From Pseudonocardiales bacterium (GTDB taxonomy: Bacteria > Actinomycetota > Actinomycetes > Mycobacteriales > Pseudonocardiaceae), in NCBI GenBank assembly GCA_025465385.1, contig JAODNG010000070.1:1-13787 (forward strand): a stretch of 13,787 nucleotides of DNA. The letters run 5' to 3'. The notes under the pieces are model-generated. The model searched no databases, had not been told where the DNA came from, and saw only the letters and a program-made list of their open reading frames with translations. The position numbers and the translations under genes were made by a program. This document shows positions 1 through 5,069 of this stretch, one piece after another (position 1 is the first letter of the stretch; each line of letters begins with the position of its first letter).

Positions 1-78
1 AGTGGCGGAATGGCAGACGCGCACGGTTCAGGTCCGTGTGTCCGTAAGGACGTGTGGGTTCAACTCCCCCCTCGCCCA
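1..78 (+). tRNA. tRNA-Leu (anticodon CAG), 5' end cut by window edge
   Basis: A class II tRNA reading CUG. The anticodon stem CACGG (22-26) pairs with CCGTG (34-38) around a 7-base loop with CAG at 29-31. A long variable arm follows (TGTCC-GTAA-GGAC, about 39-51), as expected for tRNA-Leu. The T loop is TTCAACT (59-65) and the 3' acceptor strand CTCGCCC is at 71-77 with discriminator A78. The matching 5' acceptor strand should be GGGCGAG; only its last two bases are inside the window, so about five bases are missing. CCA is not encoded. The T stem GTGGG/CCCCC carries one U-C mismatch at its second pair. The leucine identity follows directly from the anticodon and long variable arm. Confidence 0.93.
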
Positions 79-207
79 CTTCTCAGGTGGCTTCCCGTTG
101 GAGGCTCCTCCCAGCGCCTCATCCCACCAGCCCCGCTCTGGGGGCGGTATAGGTTCGTTGCGGACGTGCCGTGTCGGGACTTCCGGCGCAACAATTGCCC
201 AGAAAAA
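79..207. other. tRNA-proximal spacer without a gene
   Basis: No convincing coding sequence lies between the tRNA and the terminator of the first peptide cassette. A minus-strand reading frame runs back into the tRNA, but that is a familiar false ORF of tRNA-Leu genes. Short GC-rich inverted repeats such as GGAGG-ct-CCTCC and CCCC-gctct-GGGG are present, but none is followed by a T run that would mark a clear tRNA terminator. No second copy of the tRNA 3' end was seen elsewhere in the window. Confidence 0.5.
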
Positions 208-247
208 TAGTGGAGGGGTGACCTTGTTGCTGGCCACCCCTCCACTG
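208..247 (-). terminator. Rho-independent terminator of peptide cassette 1
   Basis: Perfect arms TGGAGGGGTG (211-220) and CACCCCTCCA (235-244), extended by two outer base pairs (209-210 with 245-246), around a 14-base loop. On the minus strand the stem is followed by CTATTTTTCT, from the A run at 203-207. This is a classical intrinsic terminator for transcription leaving the peptide gene at 355-597. The arm sequence is shared with the terminators of cassettes 2 and 3. Confidence 0.85.
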
Positions 248-294
248 CCGACGACACCGCACCCAATTCGGCTGCCCCAGTACCGCCGGTCACC

Positions 295-322
295 CGGTGC
301 CGTTGCCTAACAAGCGGCACCG
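295..322 (-). ncRNA. Conserved 3' hairpin of cassette 1
   Basis: CGGTGCCG (295-302) and CGGCACCG (315-322) form an 8-bp stem, continued by TTG/CAA inside with one bulged base. It begins 33 bases after the peptide stop codon. Equivalent hairpins at the same place follow the other two peptide genes. There, base changes are tolerated as G-U pairs in minus-strand RNA, which suggests that RNA folding is kept. Function is unknown; it could be a 3' stability or processing element, or a first attenuator before the main terminator. Confidence 0.55.
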
Positions 323-354
323 TGGGTCATCACTTGTTCTACTCAGCCGTTGGC

Positions 355-597
355 TCAGCCGCCGTTGGCGCTGCCACCGTTGCCGCCGCTGGCGTCACCA
401 GCGGTGGCGGTGCCGGTGCCCAGGACGCCGAGGCCGCTCAGGACGTTGACGCCGACGCCACCCTGGGCGTTGCCACCGTTGCCACCGGTGCCACCATCGC
501 CACCCTCCGAAAGGGTGAACATCGACATGACAGTACGTGCGGGGAGCAGCTCCACGTGCTGGCCGTCGATTTCAACAAAGCTCAATACGTCAGACAT
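355..597 (-). CDS. Glycine-rich small peptide, cassette copy 1
   Basis: An 80 aa protein. The start at 597 is chosen because GAGGAGG lies six bases upstream of the ATG and because similarity between copies begins there; the longer reading frame upstream diverges. Residues 1-28 (MSDVLSFVEIDG, then QHVELLPARTVMSMF) are nearly identical in all three copies. The rest is Gly/Asn/Ala/Ser rich (GGDGGTGGNGGNAQGG) with one hydrophobic stretch (VGVNVLSGLGVLGTG) and a tail ending SGGNGGSANGG. There is no cysteine, signal peptide or clear membrane helix. A conserved leader-like half with a low-complexity second half is what RiPP precursors look like. A structural glycine-rich peptide or a bacteriocin-like peptide is equally open. 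I do not recognise a named family. No modification enzyme is adjacent. Confidence 0.8.
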   Translation of the reverse strand: MSDVLSFVEIDGQHVELLPARTVMSMFTLSEGGDGGTGGNGGNAQGGVGVNVLSGLGVLGTGTATAGDASGGNGGSANGG

Positions 598-615
598 GCA
601 TATCCTCCTCGAAGA

Positions 616-669
616 GGCCCCCAACGGGCCGGGAACAGAACACCTCATCGACGGTGTTGCCGATTCGGC
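616..669 (-). promoter_or_regulatory. Structured 5' leader of cassette 1
   Basis: Three small inverted repeats lie between the likely promoter zone and the Shine-Dalgarno: GGCCC (616-620) with GGGCC (626-630); CACC with GGTG around 641-656; and the dyad GCCGATTCGGC (659-669). All three recur at nearly the same distance from the start codon in the other two cassettes. The dyad sits 62-64 bases upstream of each ATG. It may be an operator or part of an RNA leader. No canonical promoter boxes could be assigned. Confidence 0.45.
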
Positions 670-896
670 TTACTTACACAATGGTCACCGAAAGTGCCTA
701 TGGCAACCTCCATCTACCACGTAAAACCAGGTCCGCATTACCTAATCCATCATCGGTCGTCGCACGGTCAGCTGCCGCGCAGAACCACGCATCACACCAG
801 CTGACCGAGCAAGTTGAGACGCTGTTTGCGGCATTGCTTAGAAACCAACGCGGTGACTACCTAGCTTCCACACGAGTTCTAAGGCCGCCGAATACA
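670..896. other. Spacer between cassettes 1 and 2
   Basis: The upstream region of cassette 1. It holds a perfect 10-bp inverted repeat CGGTCAGCTG (765-774) and CAGCTGACCG (798-807), and TACCTA-type boxes at about 737 and 854-864. A 30-codon minus-strand ORF (834-742) has no ribosome binding site and no similarity between copies, so it is not called. The stretch is otherwise without a gene. Confidence 0.5.
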
Positions 897-933
897 AACG
901 GAGGGGTGGCCAACTACTGGCCACCCCTCCGTT
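897..933 (-). terminator. Palindromic terminator of peptide cassette 2
   Basis: A perfect 16-bp inverted repeat, AACGGAGGGGTGGCCA (897-912) and TGGCCACCCCTCCGTT (918-933), with a 5-base loop. On the minus strand the stem ends in GTT and continues TGTATT, a weak T-rich tract. It lies about 120 bases after the stop of the peptide gene at 1055-1294. The core arm is the same as in the terminators at 208-247 and 1702-1733. Confidence 0.8.
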
Positions 934-992
934 ACCAACGGCATCGCGCATTGCTGCCTGAACTGCAGCACCGCCGTGAATACCACCGGCCA

Positions 993-1024
993 CGCGATAC
1001 CGTTTCTTAGCCAACGGCACCGCG
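993..1024 (-). ncRNA. Conserved 3' hairpin of cassette 2
   Basis: In minus-strand RNA, 1024-1013 (CGCGGUGCCGUU) pairs with 1004-993 (AACGGUAUCGCG) over 12 bp, including two G-U pairs, with loop GGCUAAGA. The pairing is complete only in minus-strand RNA, because the plus strand would show A-C mismatches. It starts 31 bases after the peptide stop, as in the other cassettes. Function is unknown. Confidence 0.55.
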
Positions 1025-1054
1025 CGCCACTACCGGCTCAACTCAGCCGTTGGC

Positions 1055-1294
1055 TCAGCCGCCGTCGGCGCTGCCACCGTTGCCGCCGGTGGCGTCACCC
1101 GCACTGGCAATGCCGGTGCCCAGGACGCCGAGGCCGGACAGCACGTTAACGCCAAGGCCACCCTGGGCGCTGCCACCGTTTCCACCGTACCCACCATCGC
1201 CTCCGTCGAGGCTGAACATGGACATGACAGTACGTGCGGGGAGCAGCTCCACGTGCTGGCCGTCGATTTCAACAAAGCTCAATGCGTCAGACAT
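1055..1294 (-). CDS. Glycine-rich small peptide, cassette copy 2
   Basis: A 79 aa paralogue of the peptide at 355-597. The start at 1294 has GAGGAGG six bases upstream. The N-terminal half (MSDALSFVEIDG then QHVELLPARTVMSMF) differs from copy 1 at a single residue. The C-terminal half keeps the pattern GGNGGSAQGG, a hydrophobic stretch (LGVNVLSGLGVLGTG) and a tail ending GGNGGSADGG. Changes between copies 1 and 2 are mostly conservative and lie in the linker SLDGGDGGYGG, which suggests selection on both halves rather than a hypervariable core. There is no cysteine, signal peptide or adjacent processing enzyme. RiPP precursor is one possibility; structural glycine-rich peptide is another. Confidence 0.8.
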   Translation of the reverse strand: MSDALSFVEIDGQHVELLPARTVMSMFSLDGGDGGYGGNGGSAQGGLGVNVLSGLGVLGTGIASAGDATGGNGGSADGG

Positions 1295-1313
1295 ACATAT
1301 CCTCCTCGAAATA

Positions 1314-1368
1314 GGCCCGCAAAGGGGCCGGAAACAGCGCACCTCCTCGGCGGTGTTGCCGACTCGGC
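1314..1368 (-). promoter_or_regulatory. Structured 5' leader of cassette 2
   Basis: The same order of elements as in the other two cassettes: GGCCC (1314-1318) with GGGCC (1325-1329), CACC with GGTG at about 1340-1355, and the dyad GCCGACTCGGC (1358-1368). The central base of the dyad differs from copy 1 but the arms do not. Sequence farther upstream also aligns with cassette 1 (TTGCCATAGG on the minus strand), so leader and promoter were duplicated together with the gene. Confidence 0.45.
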
Positions 1369-1435
1369 TTACCTATACCATGGCCAGGACAACGCCCTAT
1401 GGCAACATCAATTCACTACCTAAATCACGTCCGTG

Positions 1436-1513
1436 TTACCTAGGCGTCATCCCGGCTTCGACCTGTTCAGCCGCGGCGAGAAGGTCCGCATACCAGTCAC
1501 TCAGCTCAATCAT
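1436..1513 (-). pseudogene. 25-codon ORF overlapping the trypco2-like remnant
   Basis: A short ORF whose ATG (1513-1511) overlaps the stop of the preceding remnant in an ATGA arrangement, typical of translationally coupled genes. It encodes MIELSDWYADLLAAAEQVEA and five more residues, then stops with TAA where the cassette 2 upstream sequence (CCTAGGTAA) begins. It looks like the first 25 residues of a larger protein that was cut off, perhaps the partner that normally follows a trypco2 gene. The protein itself is not recognised. It is too short for the usual length filters. Confidence 0.4.
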
Positions 1514-1665
1514 AGGCCCAGGTCAGCCTCGCCTTGGCGGGTCACCCAAAGCACGCTCACACCGCCCTTGACCTCGTGGCTAACGTAGGCGGCCTCGACC
1601 GCGAGCTCACCTACGCCGTAGCGGAGTTGTTCCTCGTCTCCACTTACCGGCAGTGCTATAGCTAC
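1510..1665 (-). pseudogene. Truncated trypco2-like (trypsin-co-occurring domain 2) remnant
   Basis: An open minus-strand frame between a TAG at 1668-1666 and a TGA at 1512-1510. It has no ATG or GTG start and no ribosome binding site. Its translation includes EEQLRYGVGELAVEAAYVSH and then EVKGGVSVLWVTRQGEADLG. This matches, from memory, the shape of the trypco2 family: a charged segment, LRF/Y-V-EL-VE-, a short glycine turn, then V-VLWV and a closing G-A. The usual N-terminal helix of the family, roughly 40 residues, is missing. Trypco2 proteins are known from actinobacterial conflict-type loci beside trypsin-like proteases or similar effectors. The fragment sits between the terminator of cassette 3 and the promoter region of cassette 2, so cassette duplication or insertion probably broke it. 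Family call is tentative. Confidence 0.45.
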
Positions 1666-1701
1666 CTAGTTCTCGCGCTCCCTCGATGGGGCCAAAATAG
1701 A

Positions 1702-1733
1702 AGGAGGGGTGGCCACTTCTGGCCACCCCTCCT
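1702..1733 (-). terminator. Palindromic terminator of peptide cassette 3
   Basis: A perfect 14-bp inverted repeat, AGGAGGGGTGGCCA (1702-1715) and TGGCCACCCCTCCT (1720-1733), with loop CTTC. The minus strand continues TCTATTTTGG after the stem, giving the expected T-rich tail. It lies about 140 bases after the stop of the peptide gene at 1876-2127 and shares its arm with the terminators of the other two cassettes. Confidence 0.85.
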
Positions 1734-1827
1734 GCAACCAACGGAACCGCTCATTTGACGTACTGACACGACTCACGCTGCAGTCGGCTGCCCCAGCACC
1801 GCCATGAACGCTTTCGCTGGCCATACC

Positions 1828-1853
1828 GGTGCCGTTCCCTAGCCAACAGCACC
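1828..1853 (-). ncRNA. Conserved 3' hairpin of cassette 3
   Basis: In minus-strand RNA, 1853-1845 (GGUGCUGUU) pairs with 1836-1828 (AACGGCACC) over 9 bp with one U-G pair; the loop is GGCUAGGG, close to the loop in cassette 2. It begins 23 bases after the peptide stop. Together with the equivalents at 295-322 and 993-1024 it forms a three-member set in which pairing is kept while bases change. Confidence 0.55.
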
Positions 1854-1875
1854 ACACGCGATCACCACTCAGGCA

Positions 1876-2127
1876 CTACCCTCCGTTGCCGCCGGTGGCG
1901 CTACCTGCGCTGGCGACCCCAGTCCCCAGGATGCCGATGCCGCTCAGGATGTTAATGCCGAGGCCGCCCTGGGCGTTGCCTCCGTTACCGCCGCCTCCGC
2001 CGCCTTCGCCTTCGGAGTGGCAGCCGCCGCAGGAATCACCAGCGGTGAACATGGACATAACGGTCCGCGCCGGGAGCAGCTCCAGGTGCTGCCCCTCCAT
2101 CTCGGCAAAGCTCAATGCGTCATACAT
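1876..2127 (-). CDS. Glycine-rich small peptide, cassette copy 3, with a CGGCH motif
   Basis: An 83 aa paralogue of the other two peptides and the most diverged. The start at 2127 has GAGGAGG six bases upstream of ATG; the longer upstream frame is not supported. The N-terminal half reads MYDALSFAEMEG then QHLELLPARTVMSMF. The linker is different: it contains Cys33-Gly-Gly-Cys36-His37 followed by a run of glycines. The hydrophobic stretch (LGINILSGIGILGTG) and a GGNGG tail are kept. CxxCH is the heme-attachment signature of c-type cytochromes, but there is no signal peptide, so metal binding, a disulfide or a RiPP crosslink are more likely readings. It is the first copy in transcription order. 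Confidence 0.78.
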   Translation of the reverse strand: MYDALSFAEMEGQHLELLPARTVMSMFTAGDSCGGCHSEGEGGGGGGNGGNAQGGLGINILSGIGILGTGVASAGSATGGNGG

Positions 2128-2146
2128 CCAGATCCTCCTCCACAGT

Positions 2147-2201
2147 GACCCCCTCGGGGGCCTGGAACAGATCACCTCGTCGGCGGCATTGCCGATTCGG
2201 A
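2147..2201 (-). promoter_or_regulatory. Structured 5' leader of cassette 3
   Basis: A GC hairpin (2147-2162; minus-strand GGCCCCC with GGGGGTC, including one G-U pair) lies at the position of the GGCCC/GGGCC hairpins of the other cassettes. The conserved dyad follows as GCCGATTCGG (2191-2200), 64 bases from the ATG, with its last base changed. The middle CACC/GGTG pairing can form here only through wobble pairs. Confidence 0.4.
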
Positions 2202-2419
2202 TAGATCTCACCTTGGCCAGAAGAAGATCGCCCGACAACATTTCAGGCACCTAACTTTTCACGCCGCCACGTAGTCGTAATTGGGCGCCGGAGCACCTAA
2301 TCAGTTGTATCTACCACGTACATTTCTGGCAGCCGGACACCTACCGGCGTGGCGGGATACCAGCCAATCGATGCGCCATCTGACCGGCATCACTGCTGGT
2401 AGCCGTCGTGCCGTGGAGA

Positions 2420-2433
2420 TCACTAGGTAGTCA
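2420..2433 (-). promoter_or_regulatory. Dyad box, inverted copy of the 2551-2564 site
   Basis: TCACTAGGTAGTCA; its reverse complement matches TCACTACCTAGTGA (2551-2564) at 13 of 14 positions. It lies about 290 bases upstream of the cassette 3 start codon. It is a likely protein-binding site by symmetry, but the binding protein is unknown. Confidence 0.4.
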
Positions 2434-2550
2434 GACGTCGCACCCCACAGTTCATACCGGGTTTGCAAGGTCCTGATTAGTCCGATTCAACGACTGACGC
2501 TCGAACCGTAACGTCGACGAGCTAACGCTGACTACTTAGATTCAGCGATA

Positions 2551-2564
2551 TCACTACCTAGTGA
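2551..2564. promoter_or_regulatory. Perfect dyad TCACTACCTAGTGA
   Basis: Arms TCACTA and TAGTGA are exact reverse complements around CC. Partial copies occur at 854-864, 1413-1422, 1659-1670 and, inverted, at 2420-2433, always in spacer DNA of the peptide cassettes. A shared operator is the simplest reading; the regulator is not identified. Confidence 0.45.
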
Positions 2565-2719
2565 GGATAGTGAGATGGCTACCCACCGAGACCGAGCGAT
2601 AACACAGCGGTGACGATATCCACCGTTGACTTCCAGCATGTGATGCGCATGCAACTGACTCATTACGTTTTGTCGGATTCATCGACACGAGCTCCTGCTG
2701 GTCGGATGAATTGTCCCCA

Positions 2720-3286
2720 CTAGGCATGATCTGCCGATGGAGACCCCAGCGGCCAGCCGGCGATCGGCTCGTGCAGTGCTGAACCGCCCGGCGCCGCGCC
2801 GAGGCGGCTGCGTACGAGCTGCAGCCGGGTTGCCACCCACGGCGGCCCCTGCCACGGTGCCAGCCGCTCGACCAATGGCCGCATGTCCACTCCACCGTCG
2901 GCTCGGGCCAAGGTGACGTGCGGGCGGTAGGGACGGCGCTCCACCGCCAGCCTGCTGCGACGGGCCGCGGCGGTCGTCGAGTCGGCAAGCCTGCGCAGGC
3001 TGTCGCGATCACCATGCACCCCGGTCCACAACACCCGGTGGCCGAACCGGCCACCACCGCCCAGCGCCAGGGCCAGTGGCGGGTGCCTCGCGGCTGCCCG
3101 GGACAGCCGGCGAGCCAGCTGATCGACAACGTCATCGCCGACCTCACCGAGAAAGGTGAGCGTCACATGCCACTGCTGCGCACGCGTCCACCGCAGCTCC
3201 GGTGCGCACTCGCGCAGCTCGTGGGTGACGGTGCGCAACGCCTCAATGACCTCATCGGGAGGCGTCAAGGCCACGAACAGCCGCAT
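2720..3286 (-). CDS. thpR: RNA 2',3'-cyclic phosphodiesterase / 2'-5' RNA ligase family
   Basis: A 188 aa cytoplasmic enzyme of the 2H phosphoesterase superfamily, which opens 2',3'-cyclic phosphates on RNA and can join 2'-5' linked ends in vitro. The two catalytic HxTx motifs are visible as HVTL at residues 40-43 (followed by TFLGEV, typical of ThpR) and HVTL at 123-126. The opening MRLFVALTPPDEV is also standard for the family, and length is as expected. The start at 3286 is favoured over a longer frame by this opening and by the 10-base gap after the monooxygenase stop. Shine-Dalgarno is weak, so translation is probably coupled to the upstream gene. Its physiological substrate is generally not known. 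Confidence 0.9.
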   Translation of the reverse strand: MRLFVALTPPDEVIEALRTVTHELRECAPELRWTRAQQWHVTLTFLGEVGDDVVDQLARRLSRAAARHPPLALALGGGGRFGHRVLWTGVHGDRDSLRRLADSTTAAARRSRLAVERRPYRPHVTLARADGGVDMRPLVERLAPWQGPPWVATRLQLVRSRLGAAPGGSALHEPIAGWPLGSPSADHA

Positions 3287-3296
3287 CAATGGCCTG

Positions 3297-4784
3297 TCAG
3301 GCCACCGCGGGCTGCGAGGCGGGATCGTGGAGGAGATACTCGGCCGGCTGGAATCTCCGGGTGGCCCGGCGGAACCGCCAGGTGAACGTCGGCCACAGCG
3401 TGGTGTTGTGGCCGTGAGCGCCGAGGTACCAGCTTTCACACCCACCCGCGCTCCACACGGTCCCCTCCATCCGACGCTGGACCATTCGGTTGTAGGCCAG
3501 CTGGGCGTCCGGCCGCACCTCCACCGCGGGCGCCCCGGTCCGCTCGAGGTGGCGCAGCGCGTCGATGGTGTAGGCCACCTGGGACTCGATCATGTAGATC
3601 ATCGAGGTGTGCCCGAGCCCGGTGTTCGGGCCGACCAGCATGAACAGGTTGGGAAACCCGGCCACCGTCGTGCCGCGGTGTGCTTGGGCTCCGCCGGACC
3701 AGACCTCGGCCAGGGTCCGGCCATCGCGACCATGGATCCACGAAGCCATCGGCATATCCGTGACGTGGAATCCGGTACCGAAGATGATGGTGTCTACCTT
3801 CCGGCGAGTGCCATCGGTGGCCTGTACCCAGTCTGTGCCGACCCGCGCGATCCCCGACGTGACGACGTCTACATTGGGTCTGGTAAGCGCTGGCAGGTAG
3901 TCGTTGGAGAGAAGGATGCGTTTGCAGCCGATGGCGTAGTCCGGTGTCAGCTTGGCGCGCAGCTGCGGGTCGGGGACCTGACGGCGCAGATGTGCGCGAG
4001 CGCCCAACTCAGCGACCTTGAGCAGTCGTGGATTCACCGTGAATCCGGGCACCAACGCCTCCCGGCCACAATAGACTCCGGCCCGCACCAACCGCTGGAT
4101 GGCGGGCAACGCCCGGTACAACTTCCGCTCGATACGGCCGACCTCCCGTTCACGGCGCGGCATGATCCAGGCTGGGGTGCGCTGGAACAGCGTGAGGGAC
4201 GCGACTTCGGGAGCGATCTGCGGTACGAACTGGATTGCCGACGCGCCGGTACCGACTACCGCTACGCGCCGGTCCCGCAGGTTGTAGTCGCGGTTCCAGC
4301 GCGCCGAATGGAACATCGCACCCTGGAACGATTCCAGCCCCGGAATGCTGGGGATGTTCGGCTCTGAGAGCGCGCCAGTGCCGGTGATCAGCACGTCGCA
4401 GCTCAACTCACCGCGGTTCGTGCTAATCAGCCACCGGCGCTGCGGATGATCCCAGGCGGCGGCGAGTACCTCATGGTGGAACCGGATATGTGGCCGTACG
4501 CCGTAGCTGTCGGTGCAGTGCCGCAGGTAGTCCCAGATCTCCTGCTGGCCAGAGAAGTTGCGACTCCACGACGGGTTGAGCTCGAAGGAAAACGAGTACA
4601 GCCTGGAAGGTACGTCGCAGGCACAACCCGGATAGCAGTTGTCCCGCCAGGTGCCACCGACATCGGCGGCCCGTTCCAGCACCACGAAATCGGTCATTCC
4701 GTGCTGGCGAAGCGCGATCGCCATACCCAGCCCGGCGAAGCCGGTCCCGATGATGATCATGTGGTGGTGAGTCTTCTCGTTCAC
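3297..4784 (-). CDS. FAD-dependent Baeyer-Villiger-type monooxygenase
   Basis: A 495 aa class B flavoprotein monooxygenase, expected to use NADPH and O2 to insert oxygen into ketones or oxidise heteroatoms. The FAD-binding Rossmann motif GTGFAG is at residues 13-18, followed by the GGTW/YPG segment at 43-53. The family fingerprint FxGxxxHxxxW is present as F153-G155-H159-W163. A second Rossmann motif, GTGASA, is at 178-183 for NADPH. Length is normal. It starts with GTG at 4784, preceded by AAGGGA at good spacing. It is the first gene of an operon with thpR. The substrate cannot be predicted. It resembles mycobacterial and pseudonocardial BVMOs of the 4-hydroxyacetophenone monooxygenase type. 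Confidence 0.9.
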   Translation of the reverse strand: MNEKTHHHMIIIGTGFAGLGMAIALRQHGMTDFVVLERAADVGGTWRDNCYPGCACDVPSRLYSFSFELNPSWSRNFSGQQEIWDYLRHCTDSYGVRPHIRFHHEVLAAAWDHPQRRWLISTNRGELSCDVLITGTGALSEPNIPSIPGLESFQGAMFHSARWNRDYNLRDRRVAVVGTGASAIQFVPQIAPEVASLTLFQRTPAWIMPRREREVGRIERKLYRALPAIQRLVRAGVYCGREALVPGFTVNPRLLKVAELGARAHLRRQVPDPQLRAKLTPDYAIGCKRILLSNDYLPALTRPNVDVVTSGIARVGTDWVQATDGTRRKVDTIIFGTGFHVTDMPMASWIHGRDGRTLAEVWSGGAQAHRGTTVAGFPNLFMLVGPNTGLGHTSMIYMIESQVAYTIDALRHLERTGAPAVEVRPDAQLAYNRMVQRRMEGTVWSAGGCESWYLGAHGHNTTLWPTFTWRFRRATRRFQPAEYLLHDPASQPAVA

Positions 4785-4823
4785 ACGGGTTCCCTTGCCG
4801 CAGTGGTGTTACCGCCGGTAACC

Positions 4824-4839
4824 CTACCGTTCAGTAGGT
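4824..4839. promoter_or_regulatory. Inverted repeat upstream of the monooxygenase
   Basis: CCTAC and GTAGG flank a six-base centre, about 40 bases upstream of the GTG start at 4784. Position and symmetry fit an operator of a TetR-type repressor, and BVMO genes are often controlled by such proteins. No regulator gene is adjacent, and no promoter boxes were resolved. Confidence 0.35.
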
Positions 4840-5015
4840 ATGGTGTCCAGCCAGCACCGCAGCGACTTGCGCCGTCTGACTGGCCGATTGCCGCTGGTCG
4901 CAGCGGTTGCGCTACCGGCGGGCTGAACTCGACCGACCAGTAAGCGCGGGGGAGCCGACGCCGAACGCCGCAATGGCCGCGCCTGCGCCATAGAACGGCA
5001 ACTTCCTGGTAGTCC

Positions 5016-5048
5016 TTATCTCTACGCAAGTGCGTAATCCGAAGATAA
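5016..5048 (+). promoter_or_regulatory. Nested dyad upstream of the 205 aa gene
   Basis: A perfect 14-bp dyad TACGCAAGTGCGTA (5023-5036) lies inside a wider inverted repeat, TTATCT (5016-5021) and AGATAA (5043-5048). It ends 22 bases before the GTG start at 5070, where a repressor would overlap the promoter or RNA start. The element is AT-richer than its surroundings. It is a probable operator; the regulator is not known. Confidence 0.5.
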
Positions 5049-5069
5049 AACGATGGGAGACCACGCCCC

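Larger units (their letters stand above)
2202..2719. other. Gene-free regulatory stretch upstream of cassette 3
   Basis: No convincing gene on either strand; all frames are broken or are shadows of ThpR. It holds several TACCTA-type boxes (about 2249, 2297, 2420-2433, 2551-2564). Other structure includes an inverted repeat CGCTGA (2526-2531) with TCAGCG (2542-2547), and ATTCATC (2677-2683) with GATGAAT (2705-2711) just beyond the ThpR stop. The last could be a weak terminator. The 12-mer ATCTACCACGTA near 2308 also occurs upstream of cassette 1, near 714. Confidence 0.5.

Noticed and set aside
28..237. Minus-strand ORF overlapping the tRNA
   Set aside because: Its C-terminus (GELNPHVLTDT) is the antisense of tRNA-Leu, a common false ORF, and it also runs through a terminator.
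742..834. 30-codon minus-strand ORF upstream of cassette 1
   Set aside because: No Shine-Dalgarno and no counterpart in the other cassettes.
838..1020. Small ORFs starting MPL(A/V) just after each peptide gene (320, 1020 and about 1852)
   Set aside because: The starts and first residues are similar in copies 1 and 2, but they have no ribosome site, run through the terminator stems, and are frame-shifted in copy 3. RNA hairpin conservation explains the similarity better.
208..1733. CRISPR-like or IS-related repeats, suggested by the repeated palindromes
   Set aside because: Only three copies about 700-800 bases apart, each followed by a T-rich tract on the transcribed strand and placed after a gene; no transposase or cas gene is present.
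355..2127. PE_PGRS-like proteins suggested by GGxGGN repeats
   Set aside because: There is no PE domain, the proteins are under 85 residues and the N-terminal half is unrelated; the glycine pattern is probably convergent.
1876..2127. c-type cytochrome from the CGGCH motif
   Set aside because: No signal peptide, no distal ligand pattern and a low-complexity context.
3156..4367. 403-codon plus-strand ORF opposite the monooxygenase
   Set aside because: It is antisense to two well-supported genes and its translation is low complexity, rich in Arg, Gly and Pro.
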